The position numbers and the translations under genes were made by a program. 64,000 bases of DNA. Source: Microbacterium sp. KUDC0406. GTDB taxonomy: Bacteria > Actinomycetota > Actinomycetes > Actinomycetales > Microbacteriaceae. Numbering within the stretch: the first letter of the stretch is position 1; every line of letters starts with the position of its first letter. Positions 25,012 to 33,491 of the stretch are shown one piece after another. The notes beneath the pieces were generated by a model. It ran no database searches, was not told where the DNA came from, and worked only from the letters and a program-made list of their open reading frames with translations. The DNA lies in NCBI RefSeq assembly GCF_021582875.1, contig NZ_CP091138.1:434001-498000 (forward strand), read 5' to 3'.

Positions 25012-26193
25012 ATGACCGTGGTCGACGTGATCGTCGTCGTGCTGCTGATCGTCGCGCTCGTCAGCGGCATCCGCGCCGGCCTCTTCGCCGTGCTCGGCAT
25101 GCTCTGCGGCCTCGTCGCCGGCGGCCTCGCCGCCCCCTGGGCGCTGCCGTGGGTCTCCGGGCTGACGGCGTCGAGCGACTGGCACGGTCTCTCGGTGGTC
25201 GGCAGCGCGATTCTGCTCCTCGGCATCGGAGCCGGAGTCGGCGCCGCGATCGGTGCCCTGATCCGGCACGGCGCCGACCGGCTGCGCCTGCGCGGCATCG
25301 AGCGGCTCCTCGGCGGCGTGCTCGCGGTCGTCTCGGCCGCGCTCGTGCTCACGCTCACCGGGGCGGGCATCGCCGCCGCGGGGATCCCCGTGGTCTCGGC
25401 ATCCGTCGCATCATCCGTCGTGCTGCGCACGATCGAGCAGAGCACGCCGCCGCCGGTCGCCGAGGCGATGGCGCGGCTGCATTCCGCGGTGCTCGGCGAC
25501 ACCACGCTGCCCACGATCGACGGCCTGCTCGATGAGAGCGACCTGGCGATCGCCCCCGACCCCGGCGAGATCGACACCGACGACCCGGCACTCGCGGCCG
25601 CCGCGGAGTCGGTGGCCAGGGTCTCCGGCATCGCCGCAGCGTGCGGAATCACGTCGAGCGGTTCCGGCTTCGTCGTCGCCGACGACCTGATCGTCACCAA
25701 CGCGCACGTCGTCGCGGGTGTCGACGCACCGATCGTCGAACTGCCGGGGGAGCCCGCACGGGACGGCCGGGTGGTGTACTTCGATCCCGTGGACGATCTC
25801 GCCGTGGTCGCAGCCGACGTCAATGCCGATCCGCTGCCGCTGGCGGACGCGCTCGGTGCCGGTGACGGCGGCGTCGTGCAGGGGTATCCGCACGGCGGTC
25901 CGTTCCGCACGGTCCCAGCCGGCGTCATCCGCGCCGGTTCCATGCTGGTCGACGACATCCACGGTGCGAACGCGGCAGAGCGCTCGGTCTACACGCTGCG
26001 GGCCGACGTGCAGCCCGGCAACTCCGGGGGACCGCTGCTCACCCAGGACGGCGCCGTCGCGGGCGTCGTGTTCGCGCGTGACGAGGTGCAGCCTCAGGTC
26101 GGCTACGCGATGACGAACGCCGAACTGCTTCCTGTTCTGGCTCAGCTCGACCGTGCGACGCGCCCGGTGTCCACCGGCGCGTGCCGCGCCTGA
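25012..26193 (+). CDS. MarP-like membrane serine protease (CvpA plus trypsin-like domains)
   Basis: This 393-residue protein joins an N-terminal CvpA-like domain of four membrane helices (residues about 1-130) to an extracytoplasmic trypsin-like domain. The catalytic triad is visible: His in LIVTNAHVVAGVDAP, Asp in FDPVDDLAVVAAD and Ser in QPGNSGGPLLTQDG. Two cysteines of the linker region are fewer than in mycobacterial MarP, so redox control is uncertain. The family protects cells from acid and oxidative stress and processes peptidoglycan hydrolases. The start ATG at 25012 gives the first helix directly. It stands alone between metI and a convergent gene. Confidence 0.88.
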   Translation: MTVVDVIVVVLLIVALVSGIRAGLFAVLGMLCGLVAGGLAAPWALPWVSGLTASSDWHGLSVVGSAILLLGIGAGVGAAIGALIRHGADRLRLRGIERLLGGVLAVVSAALVLTLTGAGIAAAGIPVVSASVASSVVLRTIEQSTPPPVAEAMARLHSAVLGDTTLPTIDGLLDESDLAIAPDPGEIDTDDPALAAAAESVARVSGIAAACGITSSGSGFVVADDLIVTNAHVVAGVDAPIVELPGEPARDGRVVYFDPVDDLAVVAADVNADPLPLADALGAGDGGVVQGYPHGGPFRTVPAGVIRAGSMLVDDIHGANAAERSVYTLRADVQPGNSGGPLLTQDGAVAGVVFARDEVQPQVGYAMTNAELLPVLAQLDRATRPVSTGACRA

Positions 26194-26197
26194 GGGC

Positions 26198-27136
26198 CTA
26201 GGGGCGCTCCTGCAGCGATCGGCGGGTGATGAACTCCAGCGGTTCGCCGCTCAGCGGGTCCGTGAACCGCAACTCGCGGGCGAGCAGCTGCAGAGGCTTC
26301 GAGAAGTCGTCCGGCGCCTCCGGCAGCAGCTCGGGGTAGAAGCCGTCGTTCAGGATGCCGGCGCCGAGCGCGGACAGGTGCACGCGCAGCTGGTGCATCT
26401 TGCCGCTGTGCGGCCGCAGCATCGTGTGCAGCACGCGGTCATCGTGGTCGATCAGTTCGATCAGCGTCTCGGAGTTCGGGTCGCGATCCGGATCCACGCG
26501 CACGCACACGTGCGCCCGCAGCTTCTCGATGTGGTTGCGGTACACGATCGGGAAGCGGATGCCGGCGAGCGCCGGCTCCGGCGGCATCCCAGTCCGCCGG
26601 CATCGCCGAGACCGCCTCGTAGACCTTCTCGACCTGACGCTTCTCGAACAGCAGCTGATAGGCGCCCCGCGTCTCGGGGCGGGTCGAGAACATCAGCAGC
26701 CCCGCGGTCGCACGGTCCAGACGGTGGATCGGCGTGAGATCGGGGTTGCCGAGCAGGTTGCGCAGCCGCACCAGAGCGGAGTTCTGCAGGTACTTCCCGC
26801 CCGGCGTCGTCGGCAGGAAGTGCGGCTTGTCGACGACGACGAGGTCGCGGTCGTGATGCAGGATCTCGATCTCGAACGGGATGTCGCGCTCCTCGGGAGG
26901 TTCCCGGTAGTACCAGACGAACTCCTCGGCGCCGAGGGGGTGTCCCTCGCCAGGGGCGACCCGTTCCTGGCGACGATCTCGCCGCGGTCGAAGCGCCGCA
27001 GCAGCCGCTCGGGCTCCAGGTGCGAGAACCGCTCGGCCATGTACTGCGAGACCGTGTCCCACGGCCCCTCCAGCGGCACATGCAGCCGCGTCGCCCCGAC
27101 GCCGTCGCGCACCGGGAGCGGTGACGTCATCGCCAT
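26198..27136 (-). CDS. RluA-family pseudouridine synthase, two apparent 1-base indels
   Basis: Three frames join to a protein of about 312 residues that isomerises uridine in rRNA or tRNA. The first part starts at 27136 (TGATG overlap with the MarR stop) and has an S4-like opening. The second contains the catalytic HRLDRATAGLLMFS with the invariant Asp, and DRDLVVVDKPHFLPTTPGG. The third ends LRPHSGKMHQLRVHLSALG. One base is missing near 26944-26960 (GGGTCGCCCCTGGCG) and one G is extra near 26574-26583 (GCCGCCGGAGCC). Both resemble the other indels in the window. The exact target position cannot be given. Confidence 0.85.
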
Positions 27137-27630
27137 CAGGAATCGAAGCTCAGGCTCAGCTTGCGCAGCAGACCGGCCAGTCGTTCCCGGTCGGCGCGGG
27201 GGAGCGCCGCCAGCAGCGCGGCCTCCGCGTCGACGAGGCGGGTGATCGCGGCATCCACCCTGACCCTGCCGTCGTCGGTCAGCGTCACCAGCACGCTTCG
27301 GCCGTCGCCGGGATCTGCCTCGCGCCGCACCAGACGGCGGCCGACGAGCCGGTCGATCCGGTTGGTCATCGTGCCGCTGGACACCAGCGTCTGCAGCAGC
27401 AGCTGCTTCGGCGAGAGCTGGAACGGGGCGCCGGCGCGGCGCAGCGCCGAGAGCACGTCCCACTCCCACGACTCCAGATCGCTGCGGTGGAAGACGTCGC
27501 GCCGGGCTCGGTCCAGGTGCCGCGAGAGGCGGTCCACACGCGACAGCACCTCGAGCGGGGAGAAGTCGAGATCGGGGCGCTGCGTCGTCCACGCGCCGAC
27601 GATCCGGTCGACCTCATCCGCTTCGCTCAT
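27136..27630 (-). CDS. MarR-family transcriptional regulator
   Basis: This 164-residue winged-helix repressor has the MarR core: WEWDVLSALRRAGAPFQLSP, LLLQTLVSSGTMTNRIDRLV (recognition helix, residues about 77-96) and the wing READPGDGRSVLVTLTDDG. It should bind DNA as a dimer and respond to a small ligand. The stop overlaps the start of the pseudouridine synthase gene, an unexpected partnership. A GATAAT box lies six bases before ATG 27630, so the transcript is probably leaderless. Ligand and targets are unknown. Confidence 0.88.
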   Translation of the reverse strand: MSEADEVDRIVGAWTTQRPDLDFSPLEVLSRVDRLSRHLDRARRDVFHRSDLESWEWDVLSALRRAGAPFQLSPKQLLLQTLVSSGTMTNRIDRLVGRRLVRREADPGDGRSVLVTLTDDGRVRVDAAITRLVDAEAALLAALPRADRERLAGLLRKLSLSFDS

Positions 27631-27636
27631 CCGACC

Positions 27637-27642
27637 ATTATC
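27637..27642 (-). promoter_or_regulatory. Candidate -10 element of the marR-type gene
   Basis: GATAAT on the minus strand ends six bases before the ATG at 27630. Confidence 0.45.
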
Positions 27643-27708
27643 GCGCGCGCCGGGAACTCGGCTGCGAGGTGGCAGACTTGACGGGCGGCCTGCTCCGGTG
27701 GGGCGCGG

Positions 27709-27780
27709 TCCGCCGTGGTGTAATGGCAGCACGACAGCCTTTGGAGCTGTGAGGTTCAGGTTCGAGTCCTGGCGGCGGAG
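27709..27780 (+). tRNA. tRNA-Gln (anticodon UUG)
   Basis: A complete cloverleaf of 72 bases. The acceptor stem TCCGCCG (27709-27715) pairs with CGGCGGA (27773-27779), with G at 27780 as discriminator. The anticodon loop is CTTTGGA within the stem ACAGC/GCTGT, giving anticodon UUG (glutamine). The T arm has TTCGAGT between TCAGG and CCTGG. CCA is not encoded. The glmU start codon follows after a single base, so the two are almost certainly on one transcript. Confidence 0.95.
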
Positions 27781-27781
27781 C

Positions 27782-29212
27782 ATGACGCAGAACAATCTCG
27801 CCATCATCGTCCTGGCCGCAGGGCAGGGCACTCGCATGAAGTCACGCCGGCCCAAGGTGCTGCACGAGATCGGCGGTCGCCCGCTGGTCGGCCACGTGCT
27901 CACCCAGGCCGCTGCGCTGGACGCGTCGTACGTCGAGGTCGTCGTGCGGCACGAGCGCGACCAGGTCGTCTCGGTGCTCACCGCGCAGTATCCCGATGCC
28001 GTGATCGTCGACCAGGACGAGCTGCCCGGCACCGGTCGCGCCGTGCAGGTGGCCCTCGACGCGCTGCCGGCCGACTTCGACGGTGACGTGCTGGTGCTCT
28101 CCGGCGACGTGCCGCTGCTCGAGGCCGATACGCTGCGCGCGCTCATCGACGGGCACCGTGCCGCATCCGCCGCGGCCACCCTGCTGAGTGCGGTGCTGGA
28201 TGACCCGACCGGTTACGGCCGCATCATCCGCGACGCAGCCGGCGGCGTGCAGCGCATCGTCGAGCAGAAGGACGCGGATGCCGCCGAGGCTGCCGTGCAC
28301 GAGATCAACGCCGGCGTGTACGTGTTCCGCGCATCGCAGCTGCGCACGCATCTCGCCCGGATCACGCAGGACAACGCCCAGGGCGAGCTGTATCTCACCG
28401 ACGTGATCGGGCTGCTGCGCGAGGCGTCACAGCCGGTCGCCGCCGAGATCGCCGCCGACGCGGCATCCACCTTCGGCATCAACGACCGCATCCAGCTCGC
28501 CGAGGCCGGCAGGGAGCTGCGCAAGCGCATCATCCGGCGCTGGCAGCGCGACGGCGTCACCGTCGTCGACCCCGAGACCACCTGGATCGACGACGACGTG
28601 GTGCTCGCCCCCGATGTGACGATCCTGCCGAACACCCAGATCCTGCGTGCCACGAAGATCGACACCGGCGCGATCATCGGCCCGGACACGACGCTGGTGG
28701 ACTGCGAGGTCGGCGAGGACGCCGTGGTCAAGCGCACCGACGCGACGCTCGCGGTGATCGGCGCGCGCGCCACCGTCGGCCCGTTCTCGTTCCTGCGCGC
28801 CGGCACCGTGCTCGGCGAGGACGGCAAGATCGGCGCCTACGTCGAGACGAAGAACGCGCAGATCGGCGAGGGCAGCAAGCTGCCCCACCTGTCCTACGTG
28901 GGCGATGCCACTGTCGGCCGTGGCGTGAACCTCGGCGCCGGCACGATCACCGCCAACTACGACGATGTGAACAAGCACCGCACCGAGATCGGCGACGAGG
29001 TGCACACCGGCTCGCACACGGTGCTCGTCGCGCCCGTTAGGCTTGGTGCTGGAGCGAAGACCGGGGCCGGTGCCGTCGTCCGCAAGGACGTGCCGGCGGG
29101 TGCACTGGCCATGAGCGTCGCCCCTCAGCGCAACGTCGAGGGGTGGGTCGAGAAGAACAGGGCGGGCACGGCCGCGGCGGATGCAGCGGCACGGGCCGAA
29201 TCGGCGGAATAG
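27782..29212 (+). CDS. glmU: Bifunctional UDP-GlcNAc pyrophosphorylase / glucosamine-1-P acetyltransferase
   Basis: This 476-residue enzyme makes UDP-N-acetylglucosamine for peptidoglycan. The N-terminal uridyltransferase domain has LAAGQGTRMKSRRPKVLHEI (residues about 11-30) and GTGRAVQ. The C-terminal left-handed beta-helix acetyltransferase domain has KNAQIGEGSKLPHLSYVGDA and NLGAGTITANYDD with the catalytic region. ATG 27782 lies one base after tRNA-Gln, with no room for a ribosome site outside the tRNA, so it should be translated either from a tRNA-processed leaderless message or with the tRNA 3' part in the leader. It is followed by prs after ten bases. Confidence 0.95.
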   Translation: MTQNNLAIIVLAAGQGTRMKSRRPKVLHEIGGRPLVGHVLTQAAALDASYVEVVVRHERDQVVSVLTAQYPDAVIVDQDELPGTGRAVQVALDALPADFDGDVLVLSGDVPLLEADTLRALIDGHRAASAAATLLSAVLDDPTGYGRIIRDAAGGVQRIVEQKDADAAEAAVHEINAGVYVFRASQLRTHLARITQDNAQGELYLTDVIGLLREASQPVAAEIAADAASTFGINDRIQLAEAGRELRKRIIRRWQRDGVTVVDPETTWIDDDVVLAPDVTILPNTQILRATKIDTGAIIGPDTTLVDCEVGEDAVVKRTDATLAVIGARATVGPFSFLRAGTVLGEDGKIGAYVETKNAQIGEGSKLPHLSYVGDATVGRGVNLGAGTITANYDDVNKHRTEIGDEVHTGSHTVLVAPVRLGAGAKTGAGAVVRKDVPAGALAMSVAPQRNVEGWVEKNRAGTAAADAAARAESAE

Positions 29213-29222
29213 GCGGATCCCG

Positions 29223-30257
29223 ATGGGGCGCAAGAAGAAGACGATCGAGCTGGACCGCGAGAACGGCGTCGCACCCGGTCTGATCGCCAAGACCAAGAAG
29301 CGACTCGTCGTCGCCGGCGGACGATCGGTTCCGGAGCTCACGCGTCAGGTCGCGGATGCCCTCGGCACCGAGATCGCGCCGGTCGAGCACCGCACCTTCG
29401 CCTCGGGTGAGATCTACGCGCGTTTCGAGGTCTCGATCCGCGGCTGCGACCTGTTCATCGTGCAGTCGTTCGGCGAGCCGGTGAACGAGTGGCTGATGGA
29501 GACGCTGATCATGCTCGACGCCGCCAAGCGCGCGTCGGCCAAGCGCATCACCGTCGTCGCCCCGTACTACCCGTACTCCCGCCAGGACAAGAAGGGCCGC
29601 GGCCGCGAGCCCATCAGCGCTCGCCTCGTGGCCGACCTGCTGAAGACCGCCGGCGCCGACCGCGTGATGAGCGTCGACCTGCACGCCGCGCAGATCCAGG
29701 GCTTCTTCGACGGCCCCGTCGACCACCTGTTCGCCAAGCCGGTGCTGCTGAAGCACTTCGAGGAGACGCTGACGAAGGAGGATCGCGAGACGCTCACGAT
29801 CGTCTCGCCCGACATGGGCCGCGTGCGCGTGGCCGACACCTGGTCGGACAGCCTCGACGCACCGCTCGCGATCATCCACAAGCGCCGCGATCCGAAGGTC
29901 GCCAACCAGGTCTCGGTGCACGAGATCGTCGGTGCCGTCGACGGCCGCACCTGCCTGCTGGTCGACGACATGATCGACACCGGCGGCACGATCGTCAAGG
30001 CCGCGCAGGCGCTGAAGGCCAACGGCGCGCGCAAGGTGATCGTCGCCGCGACCCACGCGATCTTCAGCGACCCGGCATCCGATCGTCTGCAGGACTCCGC
30101 GATCGACGAGGTCGTGATCACCGACACCATCCCGCTGTCCGAGTCCCGCCGGTTCCCCGGTCTCACGATCCTGCCGATCGCGCCGCTGCTGGCGACCGCG
30201 ATCCGCCAGGTCTTCGAGGACGGCTCCGTCACGAGCCTGTTCAACGGCGAGGCCTGA
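29223..30257 (+). CDS. prs: Ribose-phosphate pyrophosphokinase
   Basis: This 344-residue cytosolic enzyme makes PRPP from ribose 5-phosphate and ATP for nucleotide, histidine and tryptophan synthesis. It has the flexible-loop and ATP site YYPYSRQDKKGRGREPISAR, the metal/pyrophosphate histidine region VDLHAAQIQGFFDGPVDHL and the PRPP signature LLVDDMIDTGGTIVKAAQAL. The N terminus is some 20 residues longer than in E. coli, common in actinobacteria. ATG 29223 lies ten bases after glmU; the pair glmU-prs is a common actinobacterial operon. Confidence 0.95.
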   Translation: MGRKKKTIELDRENGVAPGLIAKTKKRLVVAGGRSVPELTRQVADALGTEIAPVEHRTFASGEIYARFEVSIRGCDLFIVQSFGEPVNEWLMETLIMLDAAKRASAKRITVVAPYYPYSRQDKKGRGREPISARLVADLLKTAGADRVMSVDLHAAQIQGFFDGPVDHLFAKPVLLKHFEETLTKEDRETLTIVSPDMGRVRVADTWSDSLDAPLAIIHKRRDPKVANQVSVHEIVGAVDGRTCLLVDDMIDTGGTIVKAAQALKANGARKVIVAATHAIFSDPASDRLQDSAIDEVVITDTIPLSESRRFPGLTILPIAPLLATAIRQVFEDGSVTSLFNGEA

Positions 30258-30319
30258 GAGTTATCGCAGGCACAGGATCCGTGTGGCGATCTCATAGGTC
30301 GGCATCGGATGCTGGATGC

Positions 30320-30733
30320 ATGACCTCCCAGACGACCCGTACCGTGACGGCCCTCGCCGGGGCAGCCGGCGTGCTGCTGCTGGCCGGATGCTCCGGGGCG
30401 GCGGACGCCGAGGACGGCGCCACGTCCGGCGGTGCCGAGTACGCCGACGGGACGTACACCGCCGAGGGCTCGTATCAGACCCCCGAGACCGTCGAGACGA
30501 TCTCGGTGACACTGACGCTGACCGGCGGCTCCGTCAGTGACGTCGAGGTGACCGGCGATCCGCAGGCGCGCGAGACCGAGCAGTATCAGGGGCAGTTCAT
30601 CGCCGGCATCTCCGCGGAGGTCGACGGCAAGAAGATCGACGAGCTGCAGATCGATCGTGTCGCCGGCTCGTCGCTCACCAGCGGCGGCTTCAACCAGGCG
30701 CTCGAGAAGATCAAGCAGCAGGCGTCCGAGTAG
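30320..30733 (+). CDS. FMN-binding domain lipoprotein, probable ApbE flavinylation target
   Basis: This 137-residue protein has a signal peptide with lipobox LLAGC (residues about 20-24) and one FMN_bind domain: YADGTYTAEGSYQTPE, a beta-strand ISVTLTLTGGSVSDVEVTG and the C-terminal segment IDRVAGSSLTSGGFNQALEK. DRVAGSSLT resembles the Dx4S(G/S)xT/S pattern whose Thr or Ser receives FMN from ApbE. It would be anchored on the outer face of the membrane and carry a covalent flavin. It lies 11 bases before apbE and in one direction with the membrane reductase at 31928, forming a likely redox unit. Confidence 0.85.
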   Translation: MTSQTTRTVTALAGAAGVLLLAGCSGAADAEDGATSGGAEYADGTYTAEGSYQTPETVETISVTLTLTGGSVSDVEVTGDPQARETEQYQGQFIAGISAEVDGKKIDELQIDRVAGSSLTSGGFNQALEKIKQQASE

Positions 30734-30744
30734 CCGCTGGTCCC

Positions 30745-31617
30745 ATGGACACCTGGCGGTTCGACGCGATCGGCACGGTCTGGGAGATCGAGACCTCCGC
30801 CCCGCTGGGAGAGCGCGAGCGGACCGCGGTCTCGGCGGTGATCGACGCGTTCGACGCCGAATGGTCCCGGTTCCGCGCGGGCTCGCTCGTGTCGCAGATC
30901 GCCGGTGGCGGAGAATGCCCGGCCCCGCCGGATGCCGTGGCGATGCTCGAGCTCTACCGGGAGGTGTCGGAGGCCACGGCGGGCGCGGTGAACCCTCTGG
31001 CCGGCGGGAGCCTCGTCGCTCTCGGCTACGACCCGGGGTACTCGCTGAGGGCCGGCGTCGCCCGCCAGGCACCGGAGGACTGGACCGCGACGCTGCGGTG
31101 GTCGGATGCCGCGCTGTCGCTCGATGCCCCGGCGGTGATCGATGTCGGCGCCATCGGGAAGGGGCGGCTCGTCGACCTCGTGCTCGCCGCGCTCTCGCAC
31201 GTCGGCGGACGCATCGTCGTCGACGCCGGCGGCGACCTCGCGGTCCGCGGCGGCGGCATCCGGGTCGGCCTGGAGCATCCCTACGACACGTCCCGGGCGA
31301 TCGGCGTCGTGGAGGTGCGCGACCGAGCGCTGTGCGCGTCAGCGACCACACGCCGTGCCTGGGGCGACGGGCTGCACCATGTGATCGACGCGCGCACGGG
31401 CCTGCCGGTGCGACGCTGGGCCGCGACGTGGGCGCTCGCGCCCGACGCGATGCTCGCCGACGCCACGACGACCGCCCTGTTCTTCGACGGCGGGCCGGCG
31501 TTCGCGGCCGCCCGGGGACTGGACTGGGTGCGGATGTCCACGGACGGACGCGTCGAGGCCTCGACCGGATTCCCCGGTGAGCTCTTCCTGCTCCCCGGCC
31601 GCCCCGGGGGTCGTTGA
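30745..31617 (+). CDS. apbE: FAD:protein FMN transferase
   Basis: This 290-residue enzyme transfers FMN from FAD to a Thr or Ser of an extracytosolic protein. Family motifs are present: FDAEWSRFRAGSLVSQI near the N terminus, VIDVGAIGKGRLVDLVLA (residues about 131-148), GGDLAVRGGG, and the C-terminal DAMLADATTTALFFDGG with the metal-binding Asp and Thr. No export signal is visible, so flavinylation may occur before or during secretion. The stop codon is formed inside the first unit of a 57-base tandem repeat. Confidence 0.92.
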   Translation: MDTWRFDAIGTVWEIETSAPLGERERTAVSAVIDAFDAEWSRFRAGSLVSQIAGGGECPAPPDAVAMLELYREVSEATAGAVNPLAGGSLVALGYDPGYSLRAGVARQAPEDWTATLRWSDAALSLDAPAVIDVGAIGKGRLVDLVLAALSHVGGRIVVDAGGDLAVRGGGIRVGLEHPYDTSRAIGVVEVRDRALCASATTRRAWGDGLHHVIDARTGLPVRRWAATWALAPDAMLADATTTALFFDGGPAFAAARGLDWVRMSTDGRVEASTGFPGELFLLPGRPGGR

Positions 31618-31890
31618 GCGAGCGAGGTACGAGCGAGACGAAACGCTTTCGGGCTCGCGCTCCCGGGTCGTTGAGCGAGCGAGGTACGAGCGAGACGAAA
31701 CGCTTGCAGGCTCGCGCTCCCGGGTCGTTGAGCGAGCGAGGTACGAGCGAGACGAAACGCTTTCGGGCTCGCGCTCCCGGGTCGTTGAGCGAGCGAAGTA
31801 CGAGCGAGACGAAACGCCTGCAGGCTCCGGGGTGTCCTGGTGCGTCCCGCCCCTGCGTCCCCTGCGTCTCGCTCCGCTCGCTCGACGACC
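31608..31890. repeat. Four 57-bp tandem GTTGAGCGAGC repeats plus one inverted copy
   Basis: GGTCGTTGAGCGAGC starts units at about 31609, 31666, 31723 and 31780, each continuing with TACGAGCGAGACGAAACGC and differing in a few bases (CTTTCGGG or CTTGCAGG). An inverted copy at 31864-31890 can pair with any of them. The apbE stop is the TGA within the first GTTGAGC. The period is a multiple of three and the frame leading to the next gene stays open across the array. The gap otherwise holds no gene. Confidence 0.9.
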
Positions 31891-31927
31891 GTCGCCCGCG
31901 GGCATCCGGTGGGGGAGACTTGATACC

Positions 31928-33478
31928 GTGATCGGCTCTCTCATCGCGTTCCGCCAGCGCGTGCTGGCCCTGCTCGCCACGATCTCGATGTATCGGTTCG
32001 TGCTGTTCGCGTTGATCGCGCTCGGGGCGATCGCCGTCGCTCTCGCCCTGTTCGGTCAGGTCGGCCCGTCGGCGGCCGAGATCCTCGCGACGTATGCGGT
32101 TCTCGCGGTCGTGATCTCAGGAGCGGATGCCGCGGCGCAGCGCATCCTGCGGCTTCCGTGGCGCATCGAGTCCTCATTGGTGACCGCGTTCATCCTGCTC
32201 TTCGTGCTGCAGCCTCAGCTGACCATGGTCGGGCTGGCAGGTGTGGCACTGGCCGGCGCGCTCGCGAGCCTGTCGAAGTACCTCATCGCCTGGCGCGGGC
32301 GTCACGTCCTCAACCCGGCTGCCTTCGGGGCCGCGGTGGTGTCGGTCTTCGGCCTCGGCACCACCGCGTCGTGGTGGGTGGGAACGCCGGCGATGGCGGT
32401 GCCGGTCGCGGTGCTCGGGCTGTTCGTCCTGTGGCGCACCGAGAAGGTGCGCATCGTGCTGCTGTTCGCGGTGGTCGCGGTGGGGGCCTCGGTGGTGCGG
32501 CAGGCGGTGCAGCTGTCGGCGGCCGGACTCGATTTCGCGCCGGGCGACGCGATCGCCCTGGCGCTGCTGCAGTCGCCGATCCTGTTCCTCGGCGCGTTCA
32601 TGCTGTCCGAGCCGCTGACGCTGCCGCCGCGGCGCTGGCAGCAGTTCTGGGTGGCGGCGCTGGTCGGCGTGCTGGTGGGCTGGCCCATCCCCGTCGCCGG
32701 ACTGTTCACCCTGGGGCAGGAGCGCGCCCTGCTGATCGGCAACCTGCTGGCCTTCGCGTTCGCGCTGCGCGGCTCGGTGCGCCTGGTGCTGGAGAAGAGG
32801 GCGTTCGTCACGCCGACCGTGCAGGAGCTCACGTTCCGCACGAAGAGCCGGCTGCGCTTCCTGGCGGGGCAGTACCTCGAGCTGGACGTGCCGCACCACC
32901 GGCCCGACGCCCGCGGCACGCGCCGCGAGTTCAGCATCCTGTCGGCGCCCGCCGATCTGCCGACGCTGCGCATCGCATACAAGAACGGCGATCAGAAGCA
33001 TCCGTCCAGTTACAAGCGCGCGCTCGCCGACGCGCGGCCCGGCGCGGTGCTCGCCGTCACGGGCACGTGGGGCGACTTCGTGCTGCCGCGCGGCGAGGCA
33101 CCGGTTCTGATGGTGGCCGCGGGCATCGGCGTCACCCCGTTCGTCTCGCAGCTGCGCGAACTGCACGGCACCGGCACGGAGCGCGACGTGGTGCTGATCT
33201 ACGTCGCGTCGGATGCGTCGGAGCTGGCGTTCCGCGACGAGCTGGCCGCGACCGGAGTGCCGGTCGTCGTGTTCACCCGCGACGAGCCGAAGGACCTGCC
33301 CGCGCACTGGACCTGGGCGAGGGGCGTGCGTCTCGACGCGGACGGCCTGGAGCAGGTGGTGCCCGACCTGCCGTCGCGGCACGCGTACATCTCGGGCCCG
33401 CCGCGCCTCATTGCCGACCTCGCCCCCGCCCTGCAGAAGGCCCGCTCGCTCACGACCGACGCCTTCGCCGGCTACTGA
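31928..33478 (+). CDS. NqrB/RnfD-like membrane protein fused to a ferredoxin-NAD(P) reductase domain
   Basis: This 516-residue protein has about nine membrane helices (residues about 10-300) with NqrB/RnfD-type features, including RHVLNPAAFGAAVVS and a helix-end QSPILFLGAFMLSEP, followed by an FAD/NAD-binding reductase domain: RFLAGQYLELDVPHHRPD, RREFSILSAP (FAD), VLMVAAGIGVTPFVSQLREL (NAD(P)) and HAYISGPPRLIADL. It can pass electrons from NAD(P)H through FAD into the membrane domain and out to the flavinylated lipoprotein. GTG 31928 is preceded by GGGGGAGA. A longer open frame runs upstream through the tandem repeats but has no start context. ApbE and the FMN lipoprotein precede it. Confidence 0.85.
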   Translation: MIGSLIAFRQRVLALLATISMYRFVLFALIALGAIAVALALFGQVGPSAAEILATYAVLAVVISGADAAAQRILRLPWRIESSLVTAFILLFVLQPQLTMVGLAGVALAGALASLSKYLIAWRGRHVLNPAAFGAAVVSVFGLGTTASWWVGTPAMAVPVAVLGLFVLWRTEKVRIVLLFAVVAVGASVVRQAVQLSAAGLDFAPGDAIALALLQSPILFLGAFMLSEPLTLPPRRWQQFWVAALVGVLVGWPIPVAGLFTLGQERALLIGNLLAFAFALRGSVRLVLEKRAFVTPTVQELTFRTKSRLRFLAGQYLELDVPHHRPDARGTRREFSILSAPADLPTLRIAYKNGDQKHPSSYKRALADARPGAVLAVTGTWGDFVLPRGEAPVLMVAAGIGVTPFVSQLRELHGTGTERDVVLIYVASDASELAFRDELAATGVPVVVFTRDEPKDLPAHWTWARGVRLDADGLEQVVPDLPSRHAYISGPPRLIADLAPALQKARSLTTDAFAGY

Positions 33479-33491
33479 CCCTCTCGAGACT

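Noticed and set aside
27709..27780. Integration site at tRNA-Gln
   Set aside because: No integrase gene, no direct repeat of the tRNA 3' end and no phage-like genes flank it. glmU and prs follow in the usual order.
31608..31830. CRISPR array suggested by regular 57-bp repeats
   Set aside because: The units are directly adjacent with no variable spacers, only four copies exist, and no cas genes are near.
31577..31927. N-terminal extension of the membrane reductase translated through the tandem repeats
   Set aside because: The frame is open but overlaps the apbE end, has no ribosome site, and its sequence is only repeat units. GTG 31928 has a strong site and leads straight into the first helix.
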